Source of the DNA: Natrononativus amylolyticus
GTDB taxonomy: Archaea > Halobacteriota > Halobacteria > Halobacteriales > Natrialbaceae
Direction of reading: 5' to 3'
Length of the DNA: 64,000 bases
NCBI RefSeq assembly: GCF_024362525.1
Contig: NZ_CP101459.1
Coordinates: 620,001 to 684,000, forward strand
The position numbers and the translations under genes were made by a program. The notes beneath the pieces are model-generated. The model was not told the DNA's origin. It made no database searches and worked only from the letters and a program-made list of their open reading frames with translations. Position 1 is the stretch's first letter. Every line of letters starts with the position of its first letter. This document shows, one piece after another, positions 43,888 to 52,963 of this stretch.

Positions 43888-44817
43888 CTAAAAGGTACCA
43901 TTGAGTGCCATCGAATGATCATCGTAGTACGCATACAGCGATCGTGGTGCAGTTTCTGATCCACCATAGTGCATTACGGGACCGTTCGTCTGAATGCCGT
44001 TGTTGATGTGGTCCACTGTAAATCGACGATTGGTCTCTTCGTGGATTTGTTGGCCATCGAGCCAGTACCGAACAATCCCATCAGAGTTGGGATCTCCGCC
44101 TTGCCCACCATCGACAGTATTCACATGAACATAGTATTCGAATTCGTACCAGACACCGGGCTCAATTGATACGTTATCAATAAGTTCCTCATCGCCACAG
44201 CTCTCATTCTGATCCATGTGGTACGTATACGAAAGCAGGTTATACGGACCATCATCGCTTGTACCCTGGCTCGTCACATACATTCGATTAGACCATCCGT
44301 CCCATCCATCAGGCGCTCCATCACACCCGGAGCTGTAGGTTCCTTGAGCGATTGCACAGTTCCAGAGCCGACAAGTATCAGTTCCGCTCATCTCCCAGTT
44401 GGAATTTAGTGCAAACCGAATTCGTCCGTTGAGTTCGGTCAAATCATCGTCAAAGTCGTAACCAGTACTGATACCCCACGTTTCATCCTCAGGCACACCA
44501 ATTTGGACAGAGGTATTACCAGAATAAGTAGGACTACTCACTAGACTTATGTTACTACTCTCCCCAGTTGACCGGTTATAAACCTCATCCCAGCTATCGT
44601 AGTTATCATAGTCGAGATGAATCTCATTACTGGCGGCTGTTGCAGTATCTACTCCTATCCCAGTAATACCCAACAAACCCCCTCCTCCGAGGGCGCCTCC
44701 AGTCTGCAGTACCGCACGTCGAGACAGTCCGTTAGCAACTCTATCTTTGTCGCCGGTCTCCAATTCCTTTTCCTCGATCTCATTTTCGCTCGAACCGATT
44801 GGGTGGTAATTCGACAT
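43888..44817 (-). CDS. Tat-exported polysaccharide-lyase-like protein
   Basis: A 309-residue exported protein. A twin-arginine signal (LSRRAVLQTGGALGGGGLLG, residues 31-50) follows an acidic N-terminal stretch. The mature part is Trp- and Tyr-rich and all-beta. WYEFEYYVHVNT, DGIVRYWLDGQQI, NNGIQTNGPVMHYGGS and LYAYYDDHSM match the jelly-roll layout of polysaccharide lyase family 14/20-type proteins. It could cleave uronic-acid polymers outside the cell. No transporter or uronate gene is near, so it looks like an isolated acquisition. Confidence 0.65.
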   Translation of the reverse strand: MSNYHPIGSSENEIEEKELETGDKDRVANGLSRRAVLQTGGALGGGGLLGITGIGVDTATAASNEIHLDYDNYDSWDEVYNRSTGESSNISLVSSPTYSGNTSVQIGVPEDETWGISTGYDFDDDLTELNGRIRFALNSNWEMSGTDTCRLWNCAIAQGTYSSGCDGAPDGWDGWSNRMYVTSQGTSDDGPYNLLSYTYHMDQNESCGDEELIDNVSIEPGVWYEFEYYVHVNTVDGGQGGDPNSDGIVRYWLDGQQIHEETNRRFTVDHINNGIQTNGPVMHYGGSETAPRSLYAYYDDHSMALNGTF

Positions 44818-44868
44818 GGCAATTACCTATAGATACTCAACTCACTTATTATTTATGCTCCATGTGGA

Positions 44869-45493
44869 TTAGAGGGGCGGCGCACGCCCTGACAGGCGTC
44901 GCCGTCCGGCTCCATGCAACTGGATGTTCACTTCGGGAGACAACAACGATTCTCGCCGAATTAGGCGTTGAACGATCTCATGGGCGGTTTGGAATTGGGT
45001 ACGTCGGCTGGCTGACAGCGTTTCTGACCCGCCGTCGGCGAAGCCGACGCGAGTCGCGGTTGACGAGACCGCTGTCAAAATCAACGGGGAGTAGTCTTGG
45101 TTGTACGCTGCAATAGGCCTCGATACAAAGTTAATTCCGACGTCCAGTTGTTCGGACGCCACGGCACCGATCCGGCAGCTGCATTCCTGCATGGACTCCG
45201 CGAGAAACACGATCTCTCCGAGTCGGTGTTTCTCGTCGATCAGTTTGGCTACCGGATTGCTCTTGCTCGGTTAGGATTGAACGGTCGGGTTGACTATACC
45301 GACCGAAACCTCATCGAAAGTGGTTTCACACGCTCAAAATGCGAGTTGACTGTTTCCATAACTCGTGGGTGGGCAGTCGGGCGAGCGCACGCAAATGGAT
45401 TGAACAGTTCGCACATTACTATAACCATCAGAGACCGCATCAATCGCTCAATGGACGAACGCCGGCTGAGGAAGTGCTAAACTAGACAGTGCC
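44869..45493 (+). mobile_element. IS6-type element, 5'-truncated and frameshifted
   Basis: The transposase reads in three broken frames: LTGVAVRLHATGCSLRET, then (after a shift near 44,985) VQLFGRHGTDPAAAFLHGL and VFLVDQFGYRIALARLGL, then (after a shift near 45,330) the tail. The first 28 residues and the left repeat are missing. The right inverted repeat CTAAACTAGACAGTGCC ends at 45,493. It cannot be active. It truncates the SWIM pseudogene that follows. Confidence 0.75.
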
Positions 45494-46061
45494 GAGTAAC
45501 GATGATTGAACGGTCCATCCGGAGCGGGGGTGATCCCAGTCCGGATCTCGAGATCAACACGTCTGAGATGTTTGCAGCCGCCGGCAGGCTGGCGTTGTTC
45601 CCAATCCGGACAGGTGCACGTCTCTGTCTCGATATCGACCGTGTAGGTGTTCCCGCTCTCGCTGACGACTTCGTAGGTTGCGCCCACGCTGGCGAAGCGA
45701 ACGTCCATCTCCTCGCTCAGTGCCCGGCGGGTTCGCGGCTCGTCGATCGAGTAGTCGCCTGCCTCGAGCGGAGTCGGTGGGTCTGGTGTCTCACAGTGGC
45801 GCTGAATTCGTCGCGGCGATTTCGTTCGTGGCCGCAGTTCCGGCAGCGCCAGTAGCGCGTACGGTACTCGTACCCATCGGTGAGGTCGATCTCGTATGGT
45901 GCTGGTTCGGTGCCGGATAGCCACTCGTCGACGGCGACGAGTTCGTGCTCGTTCAGTCGAGCGACGTCGCCGGAATACCGTCGCTCTCGGTCACTGGTGT
46001 TGTTGCTGTCATGGCGGTGTTCCTGGTCTTGCTCGCGCTGGATCGGTCGATCTATACTCAT
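45494..46061 (-). pseudogene. SWIM zinc-finger protein, frameshifted and IS-truncated
   Basis: The first part reads LNEHELVAVDEWLSGTEPAP and RYWRCRNCGHERNRRDEF. After a missing base near 45,797 the next frame gives CETPDPPTPLEAGDYSIDEP, then the SWIM finger TETCTCPDWEQRQPAGGCKH and RRVDLEIRTG. The last residues run into the IS6 inverted repeat. The intact haloarchaeal protein would be about 190 residues with a zinc ribbon and a SWIM finger. Two independent lesions mark it as decayed. It is a relative of the intact SWIM gene at 38.3-38.7 kb. Confidence 0.7.
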
Positions 46062-46265
46062 GGGCACTCTCGAGGCACGCGTAGGTGCGTCTCACCTCTC
46101 AGGTGCGAACAAACGATTCCCGGATTGGACGATTGATAGGGGAGCGTAAGGGCTGACTGGAAAGTGAGAATCATTCATTCTGCCCTGTTGAATAGTGCTC
46201 TCGATCGAACGCCGCATGATGCGTTTTACAGAATTGAGTAGCAGTTCTTTTCGAGTTACTCTCAA

Positions 46266-47303
46266 TCAGTATTGGTGCTCAAAGCTGAGTTCTGCGTGGT
46301 TGTATGAGTATGTTTTAATTCCGGCTTCGTCACAACGCGAGCCAAGATCACTTGGCTGAACGTAAGGTTGCTCACCGAACTCCTTCTCGAGATGCTTAAC
46401 GAATACGACAGTCACGTCTCGGTCTTCATTATCCTCCGCAACCTCGAGAATCACCGCTAAATCTGGATCGTCGTAATCAGGCTTGATGACATAGTCGCCT
46501 GGTGTAAACGCGTTCTCTGCGAACTCGAGATTCGTATGCTTGTATGTGTACAGTTTGATGTCTTGATCGTCACAGTACGATGCAAGCTTCGCCGGATGAA
46601 TCTCACGCCAGTTCCCAGGCCCGTTATCAAGCATATTTGGGAACGCCACACTGACTGCTTCACCGTCCATACTCTGCCCGTAGAGGTTGATGTCTTTCTC
46701 CGGAGGGAGCACCTCAACAACGACTGCAACCGACGCATCATCATCCCCAGCTTTCACAACCCGGTCCCTCGGCTTGAACGGATTCTGTGGCTTCTGATTC
46801 ATATGTGCCGTATTCGGGCCTAAATCCTGCAATTCGTTCATCGGTCGAGCAGCGAGGTGGGCGAGCTTTTCCGGCTCTTCACCTGAATATGCCTCCTGAG
46901 TTTTCACCTTCGATTTCAGTGTTTCCGTCCGCTCCCATCCAAGGAGGATAAGCGCATCCTCGTTATCACGATGCCAAACCATGACGACAATATCGTCGTC
47001 TGGGTCGTTCTCGAGAATATTTGCTGGGCGAAACGCAGACACGTCTCTGGAAGTTTTTACGTCAACTTCGTAGCCAAACACCTCGAAATCGTATCCCGAG
47101 AAACTCTCGGGATTACACCGTCTGATCGCCTCTTCGTTCTGCCATTCCCACATCTCCACAGGAAGATACTCTCGACAGAATTGTTCAAACGCGAGCTCCC
47201 CAAGATTCCCGATTCGCTTTACATCCAGATCACCCGCGCCTTGGATTACTGCTTGATGATGAGCCCGCTCCCTGTCGATTTCATCAGGTGTATAGAGATA
47301 CAT
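46266..47303 (-). CDS. PD-(D/E)XK nuclease-like protein with two tandem C-terminal repeats
   Basis: A 345-residue protein, counted from the ATG at 47303, where a TATA-like ATATATTTT lies about 28 bases upstream. Residues 30-115 fit a PD-(D/E)XK nuclease core: Glu36 in GNLGELAFEQFC, Asp72 in SGYDFEVFG, then Asp81-x-Lys83 in YEVDVKTSR. The C-terminal part has two related repeats of about 80 residues (about 174-260 and 264-344), each starting with PFKPRDRVVK or AFTPGDYVIK and ending with IKLYTYKHTNLEF or IKTYSYNHAELSF. It could be a restriction-type or repair nuclease with a duplicated recognition or regulatory domain. No partner gene is adjacent. I do not recognise a named family. Confidence 0.65.
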   Translation of the reverse strand: MYLYTPDEIDRERAHHQAVIQGAGDLDVKRIGNLGELAFEQFCREYLPVEMWEWQNEEAIRRCNPESFSGYDFEVFGYEVDVKTSRDVSAFRPANILENDPDDDIVVMVWHRDNEDALILLGWERTETLKSKVKTQEAYSGEEPEKLAHLAARPMNELQDLGPNTAHMNQKPQNPFKPRDRVVKAGDDDASVAVVVEVLPPEKDINLYGQSMDGEAVSVAFPNMLDNGPGNWREIHPAKLASYCDDQDIKLYTYKHTNLEFAENAFTPGDYVIKPDYDDPDLAVILEVAEDNEDRDVTVVFVKHLEKEFGEQPYVQPSDLGSRCDEAGIKTYSYNHAELSFEHQY

Positions 47304-47520
47304 AGCACACTGATTCGCCACGAACAGGATATATTTTTCTAACTAATTTTATCGGGCAATATAATAGCACCTCAACGAAGCACTCGTCTCTTCAAGTGGA
47401 TCTGTGAGTTCCTTCGAACGAGATCTTCGAGTCCGTTAGTTACCCTGCGAAGCCGGGTCCCCTCTCACGTGGGGTATCCTTAAGCGACTCGATGCTGAAG
47501 AATCCCAGTACGAAAACGAG

Positions 47521-47784
47521 ATGGACGACAGTACTGATCCACGACCGCCGCTTTCGGAATGGATTCTAAACGCGTACGACGTCCTTTGCACACACAGTCT
47601 CGATTCGGACGATCATGAAGATGTGCAGTCGGTCCCTCGAGAGCACGCACTCGAGATCCTTCTTAGAAGTGATGAGCTAGCCCTTGAGCCTGAAGATGCG
47701 AACTATGCGCTCACCCGGCTACTCGAGCGGGGCTACTTCTACGAGGTCGACGATGAACTCCGTGTGACGGCGCCGGAAAACTGA
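47521..47784 (+). CDS. Small winged-helix-like hypothetical protein, 87 aa
   Basis: An acidic 87-residue protein starting MDDSTDPRPPLSEWILNAYD. The segment ALEILLRSDELALEPEDANYALTRLLERGYFYEVDDELR has the helix-helix-wing pattern of small haloarchaeal winged-helix proteins. It is divergent from the nuclease-like gene (217 bases between the starts). Function is unknown. Confidence 0.6.
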   Translation: MDDSTDPRPPLSEWILNAYDVLCTHSLDSDDHEDVQSVPREHALEILLRSDELALEPEDANYALTRLLERGYFYEVDDELRVTAPEN

Positions 47785-47859
47785 CTTCTGGTTGTAGTCT
47801 GAGACTGCTCGCTCACTACACGTGCGAACCTAACACGGTCACTTTTATCATTTACCATT

Positions 47860-48099
47860 CATTTTGGTGGAGTCGTGCTGACTCGATGGCATTCTGCTAT
47901 CCTATGAGAGCGTGAAACGAGTATGAGGCGCAAGAGACCGACCCATTTTCCGTGCCCGAGAGCACGTGGTGCTGACTGTCCGAGTCCGTAGGAAGCCGAG
48001 TCCTGGGTATCACAGCCCGACCGCCGCTCCTGACGACAGTCGGGAAAGTCCGCTTAGGTGAATCTCTGTTTCACGCACCGACGTTCTACGGTGAGTCCA
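47860..48099 (+). other. Leader region before the IS110-type fragment
   Basis: This stretch has no gene. It has the position of the left end of IS110-family elements, where a structured bridge RNA is encoded just before the transposase. Several short inverted pieces are visible (for example CGACTGTCGTCAGGA on one strand near 48,030-48,045). The RNA call is inference only. Confidence 0.3.
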
Positions 48100-48339
48100 A
48101 TGTTCATTGGAATCGACGTGCACAAGCGGGACTCACAAATCGCAGTATTGGACGAATACTGTGAGATCGTTAAAGAGGTTCGCGTCGAAAACGCGAACCT
48201 CAGCGACTTTACCCGGCAGTACGTTGACTCAAAACCTGCGCTTGAAGCGACCACCAACTACTACCACATCCATGACACTCTTTCAGAATATCTGGATGTG
48301 ACCGTCGCTAACCCCGGCAAATTGAAGTTGCTCGCATAA
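48100..48339 (+). pseudogene. IS110-family transposase, N-terminal fragment
   Basis: From ATG at 48100 the frame reads MFIGIDVHKRDSQIAVLDEY, the first catalytic Asp strand of the DEDD (RuvC-like) domain, then ALEATTNYYHIHDTLSEYLD and VTVANPGKLKLLA. It stops after 79 residues, where IS110 proteins have over 300. The C-terminal Ser-containing domain is missing. It lies at the border between the accessory stretch and the GC-rich chromosomal part. Confidence 0.8.
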
Positions 48340-48459
48340 GCCGCCGACCTCTCCGCTCGATAACTCCGCGTTCCGCTCGAGGGAACGGGTGTGTCTACCA
48401 CGCTCCGCGAACGGCGACGGCCAAAGAACGAGTTCGGTCCTGGGTGCCGGAACCGGGGC

Positions 48460-50259
48460 TCAGTCGGCGCGCAGCGACTCGGTCTCCTCGCGGTCGAGAT
48501 CGCCGTCCTCGGTGATCGCGACGCCGTAGACCTCGCGGGCGGTCTCCCGCGAGACGTAGCCGTCAATCACGTCCTCGCGAACTGCCTCCGGATCGCGCTC
48601 GAGCGGATTGCCGTAGCCACCGCCGCCACCGGTCCGGTTGGAGATGACGTCGCCAGGGACGAACTCGCCGCGGAACATGCCGACCCACAGCTGATCGTCG
48701 TCGTAGATGTCGGTGTTGTCGACGAGCACCTGGACCCGGTCGTCGTCGGCGTCCGCGTCGTCGACGAGGTCCAGGACGACGCCGTTCTTCGCGCCCGGCT
48801 TCCCACCGTCGATTCCCCAGCCCGGCTTCCGCGTCTTCTGGATGATCGAGAGCGCGCCGACGGGGTGGGCGATCCGGAAGTCCCGCCGGAGGCCGAGACC
48901 GCCGCGGTGCTCGCCGGCGCCGCCCGAGTCACGCCGGAGCGAGAGCTCGTCGAACTCGATCGGCGCCTTGTTCTCGAACACCTCGACTGGGATGTTCTGG
49001 ACCATCGTCTCGCTGATGTGCATGACGGCGTTCGCGCCGTCGTGGGTGTCGGTCGCCCCCCAGCCGACGGCGTCGTTGTTCGCCTCGACGAACTGGCGGC
49101 CGGTGTCGGGGTCGACGCCGTACAGCATGATGTCGTTGAGGTCGCCGCCGGAGCTCGCGGGGATGCGGTCGGGCATCGCCTTCGCGAGCGCCTTGTACAC
49201 GACGTCGATGCTTACGATCGCCGTCCAGATGGTGAACGTCGGCGCGGGGTACGTCGCGTGGAAGAGGTTCCCCTCGGGCGCGTGGATCGACATCGGCGCG
49301 TACTGGCCGGCGTTCGACACCTCCTCCGGCGTGGTGATCGACTTGAAGCAGAGCTTGCTGACGGTCTCGGTCATCCCGCGCGGGAGGTTCAGCGGCCCCT
49401 CGACTTCGTCGTCGGAGTTCGAGAAGTCGAAGCGGACCTCCTCGCCATCGATCGTCACCTCGACCTCGATCCGAATGAGTTCGCCGGTCGTCCCGTCGGC
49501 GTAGTCGACCGCCGACCACGTGCCGTCGGGGAGCTCCCGGACGGCCTCGCGGGCGGTGCGCTCGCCGTGATCGTGGATCCGCTCGATGCAGCGGTCGACC
49601 GTCTCGGAGCCGTACTTCCCGTGAAGCTCGCGCAGCCGGCGCTTGCCCGTTCGGATGGCGGCGATCTGCGCGTTCAGGTCGCCGAGAACCTTCTCCGGGA
49701 TGCGGGAGTTGAAGCGGATCAGGTCGAGGATCTCCTCGTCGGGCTCGCCGCGCTTGTACACCTTGGTGCCGGGGAAGATGACGCCCTCCTGGTGGACATC
49801 GGTCGAGTCGAGCACGTAGCCGGCGTCCTTCGCACCGAGGTCGAGCCAGTGAGCGCGCGTGGCGGCGTAGCCGATGAGCTCGTTCTCCTCCGCGTCGGCG
49901 TCCTCGCCCTCGCGGAAGATCGGCGCGAACACGCCCACGTCGAGGGTGTGCGTCGAGCTCCAGTACGGGTAGTTCATGATGATGACGTCCCCCGGCTCCA
50001 TGTTCTCCTCGCCGAGGTGCTCGACGAGCTTGTCGAGGGCGTAGTCGTTCGCCCCGAGGAACAGCGCGAGGCCGGGCGAGTCGGCGATGAGATTGCGGTC
50101 GCGGTCGTACAGCGAGATGCCGAAGTCGAGGATCTCGTAGATGATCGTGTTGTACGCCGTTCGGATCAGCGTCCGCTGCATCTCCGTGGCGGCCGAGGTG
50201 AGGTAGTTTCTCACCACCTCGACGGTCGCCGCGTCGGGCTCGAGCGTCGACTCGCTCAT
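48460..50259 (-). CDS. hyuB: Hydantoinase/oxoprolinase-type subunit B
   Basis: A 599-residue HyuB-family protein. It begins MSESTLEPDAATVEVVRNYL and has TAYNTIIYEILDFGISLYD, PGDVIIMNYPYWSSTHTLDV and RAHWLDLGAKDAGYV, then RDSGGAGEHRGGLGLRRDF and GGGGGYGNPLERDP near the end, all typical of the family. It forms the catalytic complex with the A subunit encoded just upstream (4-base ATGA overlap) and would open a cyclic amide (hydantoin, 5-oxoproline-like) with ATP. The substrate is not evident. Confidence 0.85.
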   Translation of the reverse strand: MSESTLEPDAATVEVVRNYLTSAATEMQRTLIRTAYNTIIYEILDFGISLYDRDRNLIADSPGLALFLGANDYALDKLVEHLGEENMEPGDVIIMNYPYWSSTHTLDVGVFAPIFREGEDADAEENELIGYAATRAHWLDLGAKDAGYVLDSTDVHQEGVIFPGTKVYKRGEPDEEILDLIRFNSRIPEKVLGDLNAQIAAIRTGKRRLRELHGKYGSETVDRCIERIHDHGERTAREAVRELPDGTWSAVDYADGTTGELIRIEVEVTIDGEEVRFDFSNSDDEVEGPLNLPRGMTETVSKLCFKSITTPEEVSNAGQYAPMSIHAPEGNLFHATYPAPTFTIWTAIVSIDVVYKALAKAMPDRIPASSGGDLNDIMLYGVDPDTGRQFVEANNDAVGWGATDTHDGANAVMHISETMVQNIPVEVFENKAPIEFDELSLRRDSGGAGEHRGGLGLRRDFRIAHPVGALSIIQKTRKPGWGIDGGKPGAKNGVVLDLVDDADADDDRVQVLVDNTDIYDDDQLWVGMFRGEFVPGDVISNRTGGGGGYGNPLERDPEAVREDVIDGYVSRETAREVYGVAITEDGDLDREETESLRAD

Positions 50260-52301
50260 TCGCGGTCACCTCCGTCGACCGCGACGACGAGCTGGCCGTA
50301 CTCGTCCACCGTCGCCGTCTGGTCGCCGTGGTAGACGATCGTCGTCGTCGGTTCCCGGACGATCGCGGGTCCCGCAACGGTTGCTCCCGGCGGGAGCTCC
50401 GCGCGGTCGTAGACGTCGAACGAGACGAGCTCGCCGGCGTGGAAGCAGTACGCCTCCCGCGAACCCGCCGGCTCGAGCGCCTGGTTGTCGACCGACTCCC
50501 GCCGTTCGAGCGTCGGCTTCTCGGTGCGGCCGGAGGCGCGGACGCGCTGGTGGACGACCTCCGCCGGATCGTCCATCGTGTGGCCGTAGCGGTCCTCGTG
50601 TCGGTGGTCGAAGCGCTCTTTGACCTCGTCGATCGACGCGAGGCCGTTCGCGTCCACGTCGACGGTGTGCTCCTGACCGAGATAGCGCATCTCGAGTGAG
50701 TGATCGAGGTGGATCTCGTCGTCGTCGAAGCCCTCCCCGGAGAGCGTCTCGACGGCTGCCTCGTCGAGCTCGTCGAAGACGGTTTCGAGGTCGGCCAGCT
50801 CGAGGTCGGTCAGCGCGGCGATGTTCGTCCGCGCGAAGTCGTAGACGACGTCGGCCATCAGCATCCCCCACGCGGAGAACACCGAGGGCGCGTTCGGCAC
50901 GACGACCTCGTCGACGCCCATCTCGCGGCCGAGCAGCGGCACGAACATGCCGCCCGCGCCGCCGAAGGCCATCATCGAGAAGTCGCGCGGATCGAGGCCG
51001 TTCTCGATCGTGATCTCCCGGATCGCGCCGACGGTGTTCGCGAGCGTGACGTCGAAGACGCCGCGGGAGACGTCGGTGACGCTCGACTCGAGCGGGTCGG
51101 CGAGCGTCTCGCGAAGCGCGTCGCGGGCGCCGTCGGCGTCGAGCTCCATCTCGCCGCCGAGGAAGTCGTCGGGGTCGATGTAGCCCAGCGCGACCGCGGC
51201 GTCGGTGACGGTCGGCTCGGTGCCGCCCTGCCCGTAGCTGACCGGCCCCGGATCGGCCCCCGCGCTCTGCGGGCCGACTTTCAGGAGGTCGCCGTCGAGC
51301 CAGGCGATCGAGCCGCCGCCGGCCCCGATCGTCCGGATGTCGTAGACGGGGATCATCAGCGGCTGGTGCTCGAGCCGGGCGTCGTACTTCACCGCGGGGG
51401 TGCCGTTCTCGATGACGCAGGCGTCGAGACTGGTTCCGCCCATGTCGACGGTGATGAGGTCCTCGCGGCCGGTCTCGCGGCCGACGTGGGCCGCGCCGAT
51501 CAGCCCGCCGGCGGGGCCGGAGAGGATGGTGTGGACCGGCGCGTCGGTCGCGCTCTCGGCGGCGAGGGTGCCGCCGCCCGAGCGCGTGATGAAGAACGGG
51601 CCGTCGAAGCCGGCGCTCGAGAGCGCCGCGTCGAGGTCGGCGACGTAGGAGCCGAAGATCGGCTTGATGTAGGCGTCCATCACCGCCGTGCTCGTGCGCT
51701 CGTACTCGCGGTACTCCCGCGTGATGTCGCTCGAGATCGAGACGTTCACGTCGGGGTGAGCCTCGCGGATCGCTTCGGCCGCCTCGCGCTCGTGGTCTGG
51801 ATTCCGGTAGGAGTGCAGGAAGCAGATCGCGATCGCATCGACGCCGTGGTCGTCGACGAGGCTGTCCGCGGCGTCGCGGACGGCGTCGACGTCGAGCGGT
51901 TCGACCTCCTCGCCCTGGGCGTTCAGTCGTCCGGCGACGCCGATGCGCCGGCGGCGGGCGACCAGCGACTCCGGCTTCTGGTACCGGATGTCGTACATCG
52001 CTCGCGGCTCGACGTTCGTGCGGCCGATCTCGTAGACGTCCCTGAACCCCTCGTTCGTGATGATACCCGTCGTCGCCCCCTCCCGCTCGAGGACGGCGTT
52101 CAGTCCGAGCGTCGTCCCGTGGACGAACGCGTCGGTGTTCGCGAGGTCGGCGCCCACCTTCTCGATGGACGTCACGACCCCGGCTTCCGGTTCGTCGGGC
52201 GTCGTCGCAGCCTTCTCTACCGCCACGTCGCGCGTCGTCTCGTCGAAGCTGATCGCGTCGACGAACGTCCCCCCGATGTCGACGGCAAGTCGTTCTGTCA
52301 C
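50256..52301 (-). CDS. hyuA: Hydantoinase/oxoprolinase-type subunit A
   Basis: A 681-residue HyuA-family protein from GTG at 52301. The ASKHA-type nucleotide-binding motifs are VDIGGTFVDA at the start, DAFVHGTTLGLNAV, ILSGPAGGLIGA, TVDMGGTSLDACV and AGGGSIAWLDGDLLKVGPQSAG. It phosphorylates the substrate for subunit B. A Shine-Dalgarno-like GAGGTG (minus strand, 52311-52316) lies 9 bases before the GTG, and TATATAAT at 52343-52350 is a likely TATA box, giving a short leader. Confidence 0.85.
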   Translation of the reverse strand: MTERLAVDIGGTFVDAISFDETTRDVAVEKAATTPDEPEAGVVTSIEKVGADLANTDAFVHGTTLGLNAVLEREGATTGIITNEGFRDVYEIGRTNVEPRAMYDIRYQKPESLVARRRRIGVAGRLNAQGEEVEPLDVDAVRDAADSLVDDHGVDAIAICFLHSYRNPDHEREAAEAIREAHPDVNVSISSDITREYREYERTSTAVMDAYIKPIFGSYVADLDAALSSAGFDGPFFITRSGGGTLAAESATDAPVHTILSGPAGGLIGAAHVGRETGREDLITVDMGGTSLDACVIENGTPAVKYDARLEHQPLMIPVYDIRTIGAGGGSIAWLDGDLLKVGPQSAGADPGPVSYGQGGTEPTVTDAAVALGYIDPDDFLGGEMELDADGARDALRETLADPLESSVTDVSRGVFDVTLANTVGAIREITIENGLDPRDFSMMAFGGAGGMFVPLLGREMGVDEVVVPNAPSVFSAWGMLMADVVYDFARTNIAALTDLELADLETVFDELDEAAVETLSGEGFDDDEIHLDHSLEMRYLGQEHTVDVDANGLASIDEVKERFDHRHEDRYGHTMDDPAEVVHQRVRASGRTEKPTLERRESVDNQALEPAGSREAYCFHAGELVSFDVYDRAELPPGATVAGPAIVREPTTTIVYHGDQTATVDEYGQLVVAVDGGDRE

Positions 52302-52310
52302 GTGTTATCT

Positions 52311-52350
52311 CACCTCAGTACGGATCCATAGTCGAGTGTCGGTATATAAT
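52311..52350 (-). promoter_or_regulatory. Promoter and ribosome-binding site of the first hyuAB pair
   Basis: On the minus strand, ATTATATA (52343-52350) is a TATA-like box and GAGGTGAG lies 9 bases before the GTG start at 52301. It shows that this operon, unlike most in the window, has a leader with a Shine-Dalgarno sequence. Confidence 0.5.
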
Positions 52351-52487
52351 TTATGCACAGAATGGCTCTCTCGAATACGTATCGAAAAACGAAACTAACG
52401 ATTTGAAGTTGTAATGGTTTTATTGATCACGTATCGTTCAATTATTCTGCCGAAGAGTTTACGTCGCCGTCTCCGCATAGGTGAGCC

Positions 52488-52820
52488 ATGAGTGGGCTTA
52501 CCGTTCACGAACTGGCGATGAAGTGGGACGAGAGCACCGGCGAGCCGCTGGCGCTCTACGGGTGCGACGAACCGACGGTCCAGACGGGAAGCTACGTCAT
52601 CGAACCGGGCGAGCGCGTCCCCGAAACGGGGACGACGAGCCACGACGGCGACGAGCTGTCGGTCCTGCTCTCGGGCGAACTCGAGGTCGTCGTCGACGGC
52701 GAGCAACACACTGTCGGCGCCGAGTCGCTGACCGTGATCCCCGCCGGCGCGCCGCACTACAGCGAGAACGTCGGCGACGAGCCCGTCCGACTCGTCTACA
52801 CGATCCTCGGCGAGCTGTAA
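52488..52820 (+). CDS. Cupin-domain protein
   Basis: A 110-residue single-domain cupin. Motif 1-like residues are in ETGTTSHDGDELSVLLSGELEV and motif 2-like residues in LTVIPAGAPHYSENVG. Only part of the usual His set is present (His in TSHDG and PHYS), so metal binding is possible but not certain. It lies between the two divergent hydantoinase operons and could bind a small pathway compound or act as a sensor. Confidence 0.8.
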   Translation: MSGLTVHELAMKWDESTGEPLALYGCDEPTVQTGSYVIEPGERVPETGTTSHDGDELSVLLSGELEVVVDGEQHTVGAESLTVIPAGAPHYSENVGDEPVRLVYTILGEL

Positions 52821-52932
52821 GCCACGCCAGGCGGGAGCCGGTAGTCCGAGCTCGACACTCGGCGATACATTGTTGTTTTCCACAGTTCTGAGAACGAATT
52901 GTACTCTGACTAGCCAGATAGTGCACACAAAG

Positions 52933-52938
52933 TTAATA
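52933..52938 (+). promoter_or_regulatory. TATA-like box of the second hyuAB operon
   Basis: TTAATA is centred 28 bases before the ATG at 52964, consistent with a leaderless transcript. It supports this start over the longer frame from 52943. Confidence 0.5.
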
Positions 52939-52963
52939 GTCTGTGTCGTATTGTAGATCAACT

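Noticed and set aside
48391-50334. Long open frame of 647 codons on the plus strand
   Set aside because: It is antisense to the hydantoinase B gene. In GC-rich haloarchaeal DNA long antisense frames are common; this one is rich in Arg, Ala and Val repeats and has no domain.
50700-52331. Long open frame of 543 codons opposite hyuA
   Set aside because: Its composition mirrors the codons of the real gene on the other strand, and no family motif is present.
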